From NCBI RefSeq assembly GCF_945859705.1, contig NC_079134.1, positions 12,813,545 through 12,877,544 of the forward strand: a DNA stretch of 64,000 nt. The letters are read 5' to 3'. Positions 12,070-24,500 of this stretch are shown here, piece by piece. A model generated the notes under the pieces. The model ran no database searches. It had not been told where the DNA came from and saw only the letters and a list, made by a program, of their open reading frames with translations. A program made the position numbers and the translations under genes. The DNA is from Episyrphus balteatus (lineage: Eukaryota; Arthropoda; Insecta; Diptera; Syrphidae). Numbering within the stretch: the first letter of the stretch is position 1; each line of letters begins with the position of its first letter.

Positions 12070-13960
12070 TATCAATTTTTAATTGTTTATAAATACAAAT
12101 CGAAAATTAGTTGTTTTACAATGATAACTTTCGCTTATAACAACTATATAGCTGTCATACCGACTAGTGTTTGAATACGAAAAAATAAATGAACGAGAAA
12201 TTTGCTGCGCGACGACAGCCAGTCCGATTCTGTTGAAAGCTCGAACGTGTCTGAGACTTGAGAGTTTGAAATCTGTAAGAGCTGCGCTCTGTTTGATTTG
12301 TTAGTTCTGTGCTTGGTGCTTATTGCTCTATTCTCCCGGAAGTTGGACATTTTCAAGATTGTTATTTTCAAATTGTAACAGTAAAAGGCATGTGTGGTGC
12401 CCGGAAGTGTAAAATTAGGATTTGAAACAGAGCGATTGCAATGTCGTGTGCTTAATGCTCCCCGTGGTTAAAATGCTTACTGCAAAGGCAGATATCTGCC
12501 TTGATTAAGAGATACTGTGTATCTTTTTGGTCAAGCATTAGACTCTCTGTTTTAGTTTTGATTTCTCTTTGTTTAGATTTTTTAACTGGGTATCTGTATT
12601 CCGTAAACATTGTAATGACTACTTTTAGATATCTACCATACATGTATTTATTCTCAGTTTGGTTTTAAATTTTTCGAAAGCTATCTATATGCCTTCGAGC
12701 AACATATTACTTTTGTGTGGTTGTTGACTTTTAGGTTTTTTTGTTTTTTCTTTCTTGCCTCGAATGCGCTAAGTATGAAGTAATTCAATTACCATCAAGT
12801 AGATATGAGCGGTGGTTTATTATATGGAACGCATGTTAGCACTTTAAATCAATTGGATGTTGCTGCTGCTGCTCAAGCTGGGCGAGAATTATGTTAATGA
12901 ACTGGTTTAAACTGTTTAAAGAAGTACCTACAAGTGGGTGTAAGCTGGGGGTATTGTATTATAAGATAAACCAGTAAATTAGGGTCTTGAAACGTGCTCG
13001 TCACGGGAGCAATTTTAGTTATAGTCTGTTAGGTTGGGTTGCAAACGATGACGATGAGTTGTTATGCGGAAGTCAGTTTTTACTGCAGAAATGGAAATAG
13101 AGACATTATAATGATTTAGATAATGAACTTAAACCTCAATCTAAAACAGAGCAAAAAATAATGAAAATCAAAAGTTACTATGAAAAAGATTTATTAATTT
13201 TTTTATGTTTTCTATATATTTTATTGTGAAATTTTGCTTACCTACATGGTTTTAAAATTAGTACTGTTTTACAGAATTTCAAAAAAGCTTAACTTTTATA
13301 TTTGATAAACTTTATCCAGCTTTAAGCAAGAAATCGGGTGCCACTTTTTAAATTATAGGAGGACAGAGAAGAAAAGAATTGAACGAATTTTAAAGATTAA
13401 AAGGAACCAATAAATAAAATAACTTATACAAATTTGCAACTGCTAATCTTAAAAACAATTAGTTTGTTTTTAATTTCATATGCATATTGCATATGTACTG
13501 TTTTATATTATTCAAAATACAAAATTTATTGAAATGAACGTTTTATTTGTATTTCTCCTCAATATTGAATTTAAAAAAAAAAAAATGTTACGCATACACC
13601 TCAGTGACCCCAGAGGTCAAACCGCAAAAAAAAATTTTTTTTAATTTTATTGTTTGATTATGAAGATTATTATTATCTTACATTCCATTCACTGGACTGT
13701 CTTTTGTGTTTTAAAATTTCACTGGCGAGTTGATATAATGCAGCCGCTCTGAAGTACCTACTTACACCGAGGAAAAAAACAACTTAAAATCAACAAAAAC
13801 CACTTTCGTTTAACTATTTTTCGAAATTACTTTGCGTTGATGACGATCATTTCAGAATAAAAGTAAAACGGCTTATGTTTAAGTGGTTTAAATCATAAAA
13901 CATCTTTAAATCAATATTTGAAAAAAAAAGCAATAATTAATTAAAAAAAAAAAAAAATTG
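12070..13960. other. Region upstream of the PLCX gene
   Basis: Holds the PLCX promoter and 5' UTR, which I cannot delimit. No coding sequence is supported. A dispersed 23-base motif (GCATACACCTCAGTGACCC form) occurs at 13588-13610. Confidence 0.4.
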
Positions 13961-13969
13961 ACACCTACT

Positions 13970-14062
13970 GGGAATCCATCCTACAACTACTTGCCTAGTG
14001 ACCCAAGAGTTGTAGAATCAATCATCAATCCCTTTTAACCATCAGGCTATCTCACTGTTGAA
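13970..14062 (-). repeat. Candidate tRNA-derived SINE head
   Basis: The minus strand reads GATAGCCTGATGGTTAAAAG (A-box-like) followed about 55 bases later by GGATGGATTCCC (B-box-like). The spacing suits an RNA polymerase III promoter, but it does not fold as an intact tRNA. An A/T-rich stretch lies on the lower-coordinate side. Confidence 0.4.
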
Positions 14063-15870
14063 AATTTAGTCAGATCAAGAAAAACTAAAGCTGAAGAAAA
14101 CTGACGAAGTTGTGGCATCATGAACGTCGTCGGGCCAGTCATACAAGAAATCTTCTTAATGTCTGAACACAAGAAAGCAACTGCTCTGACTTAAAATTCG
14201 CTAAAAAACACAAAATAAGCAACAACAAAATTTCAAGTTATTCTTCATTAAATAATTTTTTAAGACTTTTGTCAGGGTTTAAGAAAAAATATCCTTATGA
14301 AACCCGATTAAACGAAAATCAGAAATAGTCTGTGGCCGGAATACCTTTTATTATGAATTTTACAAATACAAACCTTTTTATCTCTTATTTAAAGATCAGT
14401 ATTTATGAATTTAGCACTTAAAATATGTTTTTGAAAAGATTAAGCTTTTTTTCAACTTGATTGTCGATTTGAATGTGAGTTATTAGTTTTAAATAGTGGA
14501 TATTTGCATCTCATTTATTCTAAATAACAAAAAAAAGCATAAAATAACCTTTAAAAATGATGTAATATATTTTTTTTTAAAGTTTTCAAAACTGATGACT
14601 TCAATCCTGACGTAGAATGTAGAATTAAGTTATAAGCCATATCCGATTTTTTTTTTTTGAGATTTTTCATGATCAAAGCTTTGCAACTTAACAAAACAAA
14701 AAAGCCACTTTATTATTATTATCCTTCTACCTCAAATCTTGTTTGTTTTTTGCTCCTAAAAAACTCTGTTTTGTTGAATTTAAATTACAATATCTTCATT
14801 CTAAGCTCAAATTCGAAAACTTAAAATAATATAGCAAATTTTTAAAATAATAAAAAAACATGCGATTTTTTTTCAGGGTACTGTTCGAAAATAAAAGTTG
14901 GAAGTTTGTAGCAAAATGGCGTACTTGTTAAAAAAGTTTTTTTTTTATTATTTTTTCATTACAATAAACCAATGTTCAAGTGCAAAAAAAAGCAGTTATT
15001 GACAGACGAAGCAAAATACTAATGCAAGGTAGATGTAAATAGAAATTTCACACAAAATACATTTAACATAAAACCGGTTTAAGATGAACAAGCATATTCG
15101 TTTGGACCATTACTTTTGGGACAGCCTGTATACCAAATTAGCAAAATAATTTATTATAGCTAACAGAACGAAAAAATTGTTAGTTTTAAATGAGGTGTCA
15201 AACTTTTTCCGGGAGTGTGTATATTCGTCATTAAAAAAAAAAAGTTATCGTAGAAACCGCTTTGTTATGTAGGTATATAATTTATTAACATTTAAAAACA
15301 AAATGTTAAAAACAAAAGTTTTTGAAAAATGTATTTTAAACAACAACAAAAATTTAAGAAGAAGAAAACGTAATTAATGATATAAAATTCATAATTTTTT
15401 ATAAGCGGACTGTACTTTTTTTAATTAAATTCTCACACTAACTTGGTCTTAGAGTTTAATTTTCTTAAAATTTTAGAATTAATTTTTAAGTTGATTCAAT
15501 CTATAAACAATTTACTAAATCTCTTCTAACATTCATAATCGTAAGAGCCGTCAAAAATACAATTTAGACAAACTTGGGTAAACCATTTTTAATTAAAATT
15601 TTTAACACAAAAAAAACTGTTCCATTAATAAAAATTTTTTAAATTTAATTTTCAAAAGGTGCATTTGATTTTGTTTTCTTATAGAAATCGCAGTACTTTA
15701 CCTTTTCTGCGAAAATTAAAGTTTTTAAAAATCGGAAGATATATTTCAAATATCGTTGTTTTTTGTTCTAAAATATTTATCCTGGAGCGTGTACAAAAAA
15801 CACGACATGTCGAATTTGTGTCAAACTGACAATTTATCAGCCAGAGATAAGAACCTCTTAAATTATTATT

Positions 15871-16085
15871 ACCGACTTCCAAAAAGGAGTAGGTATTCAA
15901 TTCGTCTGTATTATTTTTTTTTTTATGTTTGTTACCTCATAACTTTGGACTGAGTGAACCAATTTTGATAATTCTTTTTGTATTGGTGCCTGCAGTGTGG
16001 TCCCATTTCAATTTTCATTTTTAATTCTGGGTATAGAAACTATGAGAAAAACCATAAAACCCAGTTGTGATCCATAGAAGTCGGT
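15871..16085. mobile_element. ACCGACTTCC-family MITE, copy 1
   Basis: It begins ACCGACTTCC and ends GAAGTCGGT, with ATT on both flanks (possible 3-bp TSD). The interior (TTACCTCATAACTTTGGACT, GCCTGCAGTGTGGTCCCATT) is nearly identical to the copy at 35425-35643 and is found reversed and diverged at 53236-53431. Confidence 0.7.
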
Positions 16086-16628
16086 ATTGTTTTTTTTTTT
16101 TTAATGATTATTTTGTTAATTCCTTAGGAGAATGATTTTATACAACCTCTATACATTTTTGCCATTAAACCCTTTGAATGTCAGCTTTTTAGTGCTCTGA
16201 AATTTCAAATAAGGCGAAACCCAAAAATGATACGCATGGCAGCCAAATATGCATAAACTTTAATAGAGACATAAATCTCGATAAATAAGTTTTCAAAAAT
16301 CTAATTTTTGGCAAAAAGTGCATTTACATGTTTGCATCTTTATCTGACGATATTTATTAAACATAAAAAGTGCCTATTTTTCTATATGCCACTTATATCA
16401 AAAAGTCGAACAAAGTTTGAAGAAAAAAATTATTTTTTTATGAATAAATTAAATTTTAATAGTTTGGTTTTATAATAATTTAAATTTTAAATAATGAATC
16501 GTATGCCTTTCTCTCTTCATAAATTTAAAATTAAATTTAAATTTGTTATACAGTACATAACGCTTATAAGAAACTCAAAAATTGCACAATATTTGTTTCT
16601 TATAACCGAGTGTTTCTTATCTTAGAAC

Positions 16629-16758
16629 GGATATGAGAAACAAGTTTCTTATACGGATATAAGAAACAAGTTTCTTATACGGATATAAGAAACAAGTTTC
16701 TTATACGGATATAAGAAACAAGTTTCTTATACGGATATAAGAAACAAGTTTCTTATAC
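16629..16758. repeat. Five tandem 26-bp palindromic units
   Basis: Five consecutive 26-bp units, each containing the inverted pair ATAAGAAAC-AA-GTTTCTTAT. Only the first unit differs visibly (GATATGAG instead of GATATAAG). The half-sites match the terminal repeat of the host element, suggesting amplification of TIR-like sequence. Confidence 0.9.
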
Positions 16759-17075
16759 TAATCTACCTACCCATTAGTACCACAAACTTATCCTCGCCTA
16801 AATATTCAATCCAATAATATAACTACATTTATGTAGCTATTTTATATTTTTCACAGATTTCTTTTCTATTTTTTCCCGATTTAATTTATTCAAGGATTAT
16901 GTATCAATTTAGTTTTAAGTGAAATATGAGCTATGTTCCTTTGGCCTGAAGTATCTACTGCTAAGTAGTTCTGGTTGTATTCAACTCCATTTCTTCAATA
17001 GAAAAAAGTCTTTGAATGGATTCAGATGCACTAAAAAGTACTTTGCTGAACAACATTTTTAGAAAAGGTAAACAC

Positions 17076-17364
17076 CAGAGATACCCAAAGGAGATGGAAA
17101 ACTTTTGACGTCATACGCGTTTGCCTACAAGCTCCGTCGGATACTTTTGGCTAAGTATGCGTGAAAAATCGGACGCTTTTGACTAAGTATGTTTAAAAAA
17201 TCGTACATTTTTGGCTAGGTATGCATGAAAACACCGTAGCTACACTGTGTGTGTTTTTCACATTTATTCACGAATACAAAAGAGATTACAACAACACGAA
17301 ATAAACAAATGGGTTTTGGGGGGTAAAACGTACGAAAGTTTCCAATCTCCTTTGGGTATCTCTG
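17076..17364. mobile_element. hAT-like MITE nested in the pogo-like element
   Basis: The termini CAGAGATACCCAAAGGAGAT and the inverted ATCTCCTTTGGGTATCTCTG are perfect repeats, flanked by the 8-bp duplication GTAAACAC (17068-17075 and 17365-17372). The 289-bp interior includes three diverged units of about 32 bp (TTTTGGCTAAGTATG core, 17143-17232). The 8-bp TSD and CAG ends indicate hAT. Confidence 0.85.
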
Positions 17365-17707
17365 GTAAACACAGCAGGGATATAAAGAACACAAACACAA
17401 CAAATAACAAATTAAACACTGACCTGAAATTCTCTTCAAATAATGTCAAACTCAAATGACATTTGCACAGGTTGCTTTGAATTTTTCTTAAGGGTTCATG
17501 TTTTTTAGTTTCGTTATTTTTTTGAAAGTTTCTTAAATCCAACCAATTTTATGTGTGTGCAAGAAAGTTCGTGGTTTGAAAAATGTTTATATATATATTT
17601 ATAATTCAACATTAAAATATATGGTAAAGTACACGGTGCTTTTGTTCTAGTTTCTTTTAAGCGAGGTTTTCTTATAAGCGTGTTTCTTATAAGCGATAAA
17701 TACTGTA

Positions 17708-18552
17708 CCTAGTTTGCAATTTTTTCTCACGTCTGAAGAAATTTTTGGCATCTTGAGCTATTAAAATCAAAAGTTGAATAGGGGACTACTTGGTTAACGA
17801 CTTTGAACTCATCTTGAAAACATAACTCACAAAAAATGTATTTTTGTAATCATGAAATGATATGAATTTTACTACAAATATATTTTATCCATGCACCACT
17901 CTTTAATAGTGTTTGTCATAAGTACCTACACTCTTAAAAAAAATATTTGGTTATCAGGTCACTTAAAAATTAAATGGTATTATATTTAATTATTTTACTG
18001 TAAACAATTTGTCATTGTTTAATAAAAACAAAATAGTAGTAAAACTGTATGCATAATTATAGTATTTTATTCACAGTAAACATACATAATATTCCCTATT
18101 TATGTCATTAAAACTTAAAAAAGAACATATTAATGAATGCAACTTAAGTATAAAATGTTTTAAATTAAAAATATCTATAAATTAAATTTTCTTAAAAGCT
18201 AAAAAATACTTTTCATTTTTTTTATTAAAATTAATTAATTAATTATATTTATATATTTACGATTTAACTATACATTTAAGTACACTTTAAGAGTACATAA
18301 AGCCAAATTTTTTAATTCGAATTTAAAATATATAAACTTAAATAAAAAAATTAAAACCAAATGTATTTCTAAAGCGCAACTTTTGCATATTCTTTTTTTT
18401 TTAATTTAAATTTGAAAATATCCTTGGAATGAAATAGGAAGCTGCACATATTTTATCGTGCCGTGATTTTTTGAGTTTTGAAATGGTCCCAATTATTATT
18501 TATAATTTATATTTTTTTGTATATTATAGTAAGTTTGTATTTTTCTTAAAAA
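17708..18552. other. Region 3' of the SLC7 gene
   Basis: Very AT-rich. Candidate minus-strand AATAAA signals (TTTATT on the plus strand) occur at 18221-18226 and near 18065. No gene seen. Confidence 0.4.
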
Positions 18553-21500
18553 TTAAGAACTAGGACTCTCAATAAAAACAGTATTAAACATAGCTTGGCA
18601 GAATGAAACCATTCCCTTCGACATCATGCCATAAACTTTTGGTTTATTCTTCCATTTAATGCAAGCATAGTAAAATGGAATTCCAGCTAATGTGATTGAA
18701 ATTCCAACAATAAGATTCATTGGCTCTGAGAAACTTGGCATTAGGACGAGTACAATACAGCATACGACAAAAATGATTGGCAATGCCAAATGGACCTTAA
18801 TCGGTCTAGGAAGATCAGGTCTAAAATAGAGAAAGTTTATTTAATACTTTTTTTGAAAATTGGGAAAAAAAAATTGGTCTTACTTGGTTTTTCGCATCCA
18901 TAAAAGTCCAGCAATACTTGCAGCTACTGAAAGCCAAAGAATTTGGCTAATATAGTTAATGAGTATGTACACATCTGCAGTCAAAAGCATCACCAAGGAC
19001 ATGCAGCACTGAAAATTAACAAAATTTGACTTCATTATACTTTTTGTAATAAATAACGATACTTACCGAAAAAATTAAGGACGGAATCGGTGTCTGCTGC
19101 TTCGTGTGGAAAAGTGAGAAAAACTTTGGTAGATGTCCCTCTTGGGCACCTGTTGCAAAAAGTCTCGCCGATGTAAACAAAACTCCATTTACACCTCCAA
19201 AGGTGCTCAAGGCGACAAATATTGGAACCATAAAAGCTAATGGTCCAAATACGTGATTACCAAAAGTCACTGCGACAGCAAAAGAGCTCAACATTTCAGT
19301 CTTTGAGACAACAGCAAAGTAGGCCAAATTAACGAGGACATAAATTCCTGTGACAAGTGGCATAGCTATCCAGATAGCACGAGGTAGGTTTCTTGAAAAA
19401 AAGAAAAAAAAAAAGAAAGAGAAAAATTAATGTTAAAAGGTTGAAGAACAGAATCAATAGCACTTCCAATTGCAAACAAATGAAACCACTTAAGAAAATC
19501 AAAAGTCTTTCAAAGAACAGAACCAAGAGGGAATGGTTGGGAGGAATAGAAAAAGAGTGATTCAATAAAACTTGAAGATAAATGTGTTTTTTTTTATTGG
19601 AGTAGAGGAGATCATGAATTGCAAACGACTTGACTATTGCTTTCTGTTAATCGAGGACGATGAATACACAAAACTTTTATCTCTGAAGACAACCACTGTA
19701 TCTGACAGTGCAGAGGGGATTTTCAGGGAGTCAAAGAATAAGAGACTAGCCAAAACCCAATGACGTAAGTTCTTCAATGTGATTTAATGAGGTCCTTTTA
19801 ACCGAAGCAACTGGTTGTTGGTGAGGTTTTGTTTGATTTATGGTAAGAGTGATGTAGAAGTGCAGAGTAAATTTGATTTATGGATAAGACTGCGTGTAGA
19901 CTCACCATGGTGGTTGATGAACATTAAACACATTATAAGGAGGAAAATTGATGCATTTTTTGGTGTTGTTGTACAAAAACAACTATAAAGACATGCGGCT
20001 TTAACATTTTAAAGTTGTGATTTTACGCCAACTGTTACGGTCATATTATTCACTAGTTTAAAAAGTACATCTGTATGTAAAATTGTCAAATCGTCAGCGA
20101 TGTCAAAAATAAATCCAAATCCAAAATAGTTATACCGATTTAAACTATGAAAATAGTTAAAAAAACAGTTAAAAATGACTATTTTTTTTTCTCTGTGTGA
20201 TAGTGAATATTATGGATTTAGATTTATTTTTGACATTTCAATTTCTTTACATCCAGATGTATTTTTTAAACTAGTGAATAATATGGCCGTTAGAATAAAA
20301 TTTTATTGGTTAATAAATGTAGAACAAATGATCTAATTATATATATGTGTATTGGGGACGTCCCCTAGATTGGTTTCAAGTCAGGAAAAAAAAATGCCAT
20401 AATTTTTACAAATTTTTATTCATAACCCTTCCTGACCCTATTTCATTAAGAAGTTTATACGTATGAATGATCAAACATCCACCATTTACCCAAAACTGGA
20501 CACAGAATATCGCCCCTGCTCTAGTAACTTCTTATCAAAATAGGGTCAGGAAAGGTTAGAGATAAAAATTTGAAAAAATAGGGTATTTTGTATTCATTAT
20601 TTGGAGTTGATTGAGGGGGCTTCGCACTCAATTTTCGCAAAAAAAGTAAAATAAGGACCACCATAATGTGTATATATTTAGGGAATAGTGGTGTTAGAAG
20701 TAATAGGGAAAGAAGAAATAATTGAAAAAAAAACAGTCTTGCTCTAAAAATTAGGATTCGCTTTAAAGAGAAAAAAATTGGTATTTTTCCATAGCTAACG
20801 TTAAATGTCCTTCATCTGTAAAATGGACCTTATTGAAAGAAGTTTCCATATGGGTGACAAAAAAAATCACTTTTGTAACTTTTTTATTTTTGTATTTTTG
20901 GACTCTCTTTTATCATAGAAGAAAGGTAAAAATGTTCACAGAGATGCTGCTCAGTGGGATCTGTTCTTTTATTTGCATATAAACTGTGACTTAGACGAAG
21001 AATATTATTCTTTGTTGAGATAAAATTAATTAAACATGGCATAATGATAATAATGAAAAAAGGTGGGTCCGCAAGTCCGTCTGTCTGTATATTAGGGTGT
21101 GTCAAAATGCTAAAGTATGGAATTTTCAAATGTAATAGCTTTTAAAAAATGCATTGCTTATCATTTTTTAGAGATATTTGAAATATATGTTTGAATACAA
21201 AAACAAATATATTAAATATTTTTAGGCTTTCACGTGAAAGATTATTCCAAGAAAAAACTTTTAAGGTCATATTTGTTGGAATTCAACACTAAATTAAAGA
21301 GCTGCGAAAAATAACCGAATTAAAAAAATCATTTTTTATATGGAGCTACAGCTTAAAAGGATGATCCAATTTACTTCAAACCTGGTAGGTATATAACAGT
21401 TTTCGGTGATTGTACAGAGGAGCTTTGGAATTACATTATTTCTTAGGACCAAAAATAACGGTACCCGCCATATATGATTTTAAGAACAATACAATTTTTT

Positions 21501-24500
21501 CACAAACGGTTTCTATGATTTTGGTTTACAAAATTCGAGTTTTAGTTTCTAAATATTTTGATGATTAGAACTAATAATATTCGCTAACCATTTTTTTTTT
21601 TAATTTCTGAACTTCTCCCTAACACCATTATTTAATTTAAACCAATTTTTTTTAAGTATGTAAGTCAAAAATGTTTCCATACAAAATATCGATAAATTTG
21701 CAGGTAGCTTTGAATTGTTTTACCTAAAAATTCGGAAAAATTGTAAAATTTGATAAAATTTATTTTCAAAATTTGCAAAGCACTAAAAAAAGTGCACAAA
21801 AATATATTTTTTATTTAATTTTACCGAATTTTTAAGTAAAAGACTTTAATACTATTTGCAATTTATCTACAGTAGCGAGCAAAAAAAATGCAAACGAAAG
21901 AGATTTAAAGAGTTTTGAACAAGAACTAAGTTACCAAATTTTGCATATTGAAACTGTTTTATTTTCATTAAACAGAGTCAATTTGTGTAATATTTTACTC
22001 CAAAACCATTATTTGGTCAAAAGTCTACCTAACTACGCGTTTTTAGACGAGCAAAAAAATGCAAATGTTTTTATTGTTTGCATTTTTTTTGCTCGCTACT
22101 GTACATCGATATCAATTTGTATGGAAAAATTAAAAATTAATTCGAAAGTTAGTTATGAACCTAACTTTGGGAGTATTTTTTTGTGTTTAATGAGCTACTT
22201 TTGAGCCCGTATACTTATTAAAATTCAGCCGTGTTCAAAATAAGGGATATCCTAATGTAAATTTACGAAAAAAGCTTGTGACTAACAACTCTAAATCATT
22301 CTTGTGTGCGTGTAATTAAATTGCAAGAATGGTAGGGACTTACAATCTACCGATGAGTTCGAAATTCTAAGGAAAGAATCACTTTTCCATCCCAACAGAT
22401 AGTACACCAGAAAAAATGTCTATAGAGTAGAGGATGGCTTTGAACTCAAACCTCTCTGCCTTGATAAGCCTAACTATTGCACCATTTGGTAGTCTTATAA
22501 AATTAGAAATAAAGCACAAAAACTAAATATCGAACTGGCGATTTCTCTAAAAAAATAAGATCAGTTATTATATAAACTCAATTTGTTTAATTTTTCTTCT
22601 TCTTCTTAGTTATTATAATTATGTAAGAAATTAGAAAATAATCATAAAAAAACAGTTATTTAGTTTTTAAGTCTCCGATAAAGTTTTTAAATTCAATGTT
22701 TTTCTATAGAAAATAAAATGATACGTATACGCCACAGTGACCCACACATTTTTCGTTCTTATCACCTAAATATCCTGCTTATGTATATTTGGTTTAGTAT
22801 AGAGTCCGAAAATAAGGTGTTTTAATATATGTTTCTTGACATAGCTAAATTGAAATGGCAATATTGTTTAGAATATTTAAAATAATTCGTGAAATAATGT
22901 TCAGAAGAAAAATGAAATAATAATCAAATTTTAAATAGAAATGTAAAATAAAAAAACCTTCCAAAATTGAAGATTTATAACATGGATTTTGGGATCTTTT
23001 TTATGTTGACATTACTTCCCAAATTGAAATAGGTTGCCAAATTTAGTACAGAACTTACTTGTATGGATCTTGTAACTCTTCTGTTACAAAATTCAAATAA
23101 TTCCAACCGCCAAACGCAAACAATCCCGAATAAAAAGCAAAACCAATATTCGCTGCGCCATACTGTCCTTCCCATAGATTGTCGAAGTTTTCCATTCTTC
23201 CCATTGCCATTGAATATAATCCCGCCAAAATAATCATCACCAAAGCGATTAGTTTTCCAGCAGTGAAAACATCTTGAATTTTCATCGACCATTTCACAGA
23301 CAGACAATTTATCGCTGTTAAAAAGCCTATAATAAATGAATAAATGAGTTAAATAATGTTTGTTTTTATGATTATAAAAAACTAATTGAACAAAAAACAA
23401 AGCCACTGTATTTTTACGCAACAATGCATTTAAAGAATGCACAGTTGTTATAGAAGCAATGACTTTGAGATATTTTTACGATTTGTGGTTTTTAGTAATG
23501 AATCTCTTGGGTAGTATTATTTTCATAAAAAAAGATAAAAAGATATCCGACTTACATAAACAAATGGCAGCTAAGATTTTAACCGCCGATTCAGGTGGGG
23601 AACAGTCTTCAAAAAATGGTTTGGCTGCATATTGGGCAAATGTCAAAGCCACGATTGTCTATAAAGAAAGTTAAAAAAATTACCTTTTTTTGTTAAGCTC
23701 TTAACAAGTTATAATTGATCAAACTTTATTCTTTAGGCACGTTTTTTTAACAAACTAAATTGTATATGAATACTTTATGATACCAAAACTATACAAAGAT
23801 TATAAATCTTTCAGTCTTAACATTATTTATTAAGTATAATAAAACTCTGAGTGGCTGGTAAATATTTAACCAGATATAACAAAGGGGTTCAAACTTTGTA
23901 TATTGTGATTATTGTTAAGAATGAATGAATTTACATGTAAATATAATCAAACTCACCTGTGTTGTGGGTCGAATGATCAGTAGTGCGATCCATAATCGTA
24001 GAAATCCAACCAACGGACCAAATGCAACTAACAAATAAGCATAATCACCACCGGATCTTGTGATGCTCGTACCTAGTTCAGCGTAACATAATGCACCTAT
24101 GGTTGAGAGTATTCCACACAATGTCCATACAACTAGTGACGTTCCAACTGACCTGTTTAGTGGGAGAAAATAATACAAAAATTAAAGTTGTTTTATAGAT
24201 ATATTTAATGCAATGAATTGGATTTGTAAATATTTATCATTGCCACCCATAAAAACATTATTATAATGGTGAAAACAATGGGGAGTTCTGTATACAAATA
24301 AATGAAGGTATACCGATTAAGAGGCATCCGGACAAAATTTTGAGAAAAACGAGAAATTTGGAAAATTTCTGCACAGTGTGTGAGGTCCACAGAACACTTA
24401 TTGCAAAAAACTAATTTGCTAATGAAAGATTGACATTTAATCTAAAATATGGTCTAGCCACATTTTTTTTTTTTTTAATTTTGTTCATACCTTATGTATG

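Larger units (their letters stand above)
16551..17705. mobile_element. Pogo/Tc1-like non-autonomous element with internal satellite
   Basis: The left end CAGTACATAACGCTTATAAG and the inverted right end CAGTATTTATCGCTTATAAG form a TIR, flanked by TA (16549-16550 and 17706-17707). CAGT ends with a TA target fit the pogo/Tc1 superfamily. No transposase is present. The interior holds a 5 x 26-bp array (16629-16758) and an hAT-like MITE (17076-17364). Confidence 0.75.

Noticed and set aside
12069..12075. Upstream TTG as the PLCX start
   Set aside because: The ATG at 12069 directly opens the signal peptide; non-ATG initiation is not needed.
16629..16758. Regular direct repeats that could suggest a CRISPR array
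   Set aside because: The 26-bp units abut with no spacers, are palindromic, and lie inside a transposon in a eukaryotic genome.
22370..22495. A tRNA gene
   Set aside because: A-box and B-box-like words are present but acceptor stem and anticodon arm do not pair, so a SINE head is more likely.
23459..23674. Plus-strand open frame overlapping SLC7
   Set aside because: It is the antisense shadow of SLC7 exon 3 (23658-23556).
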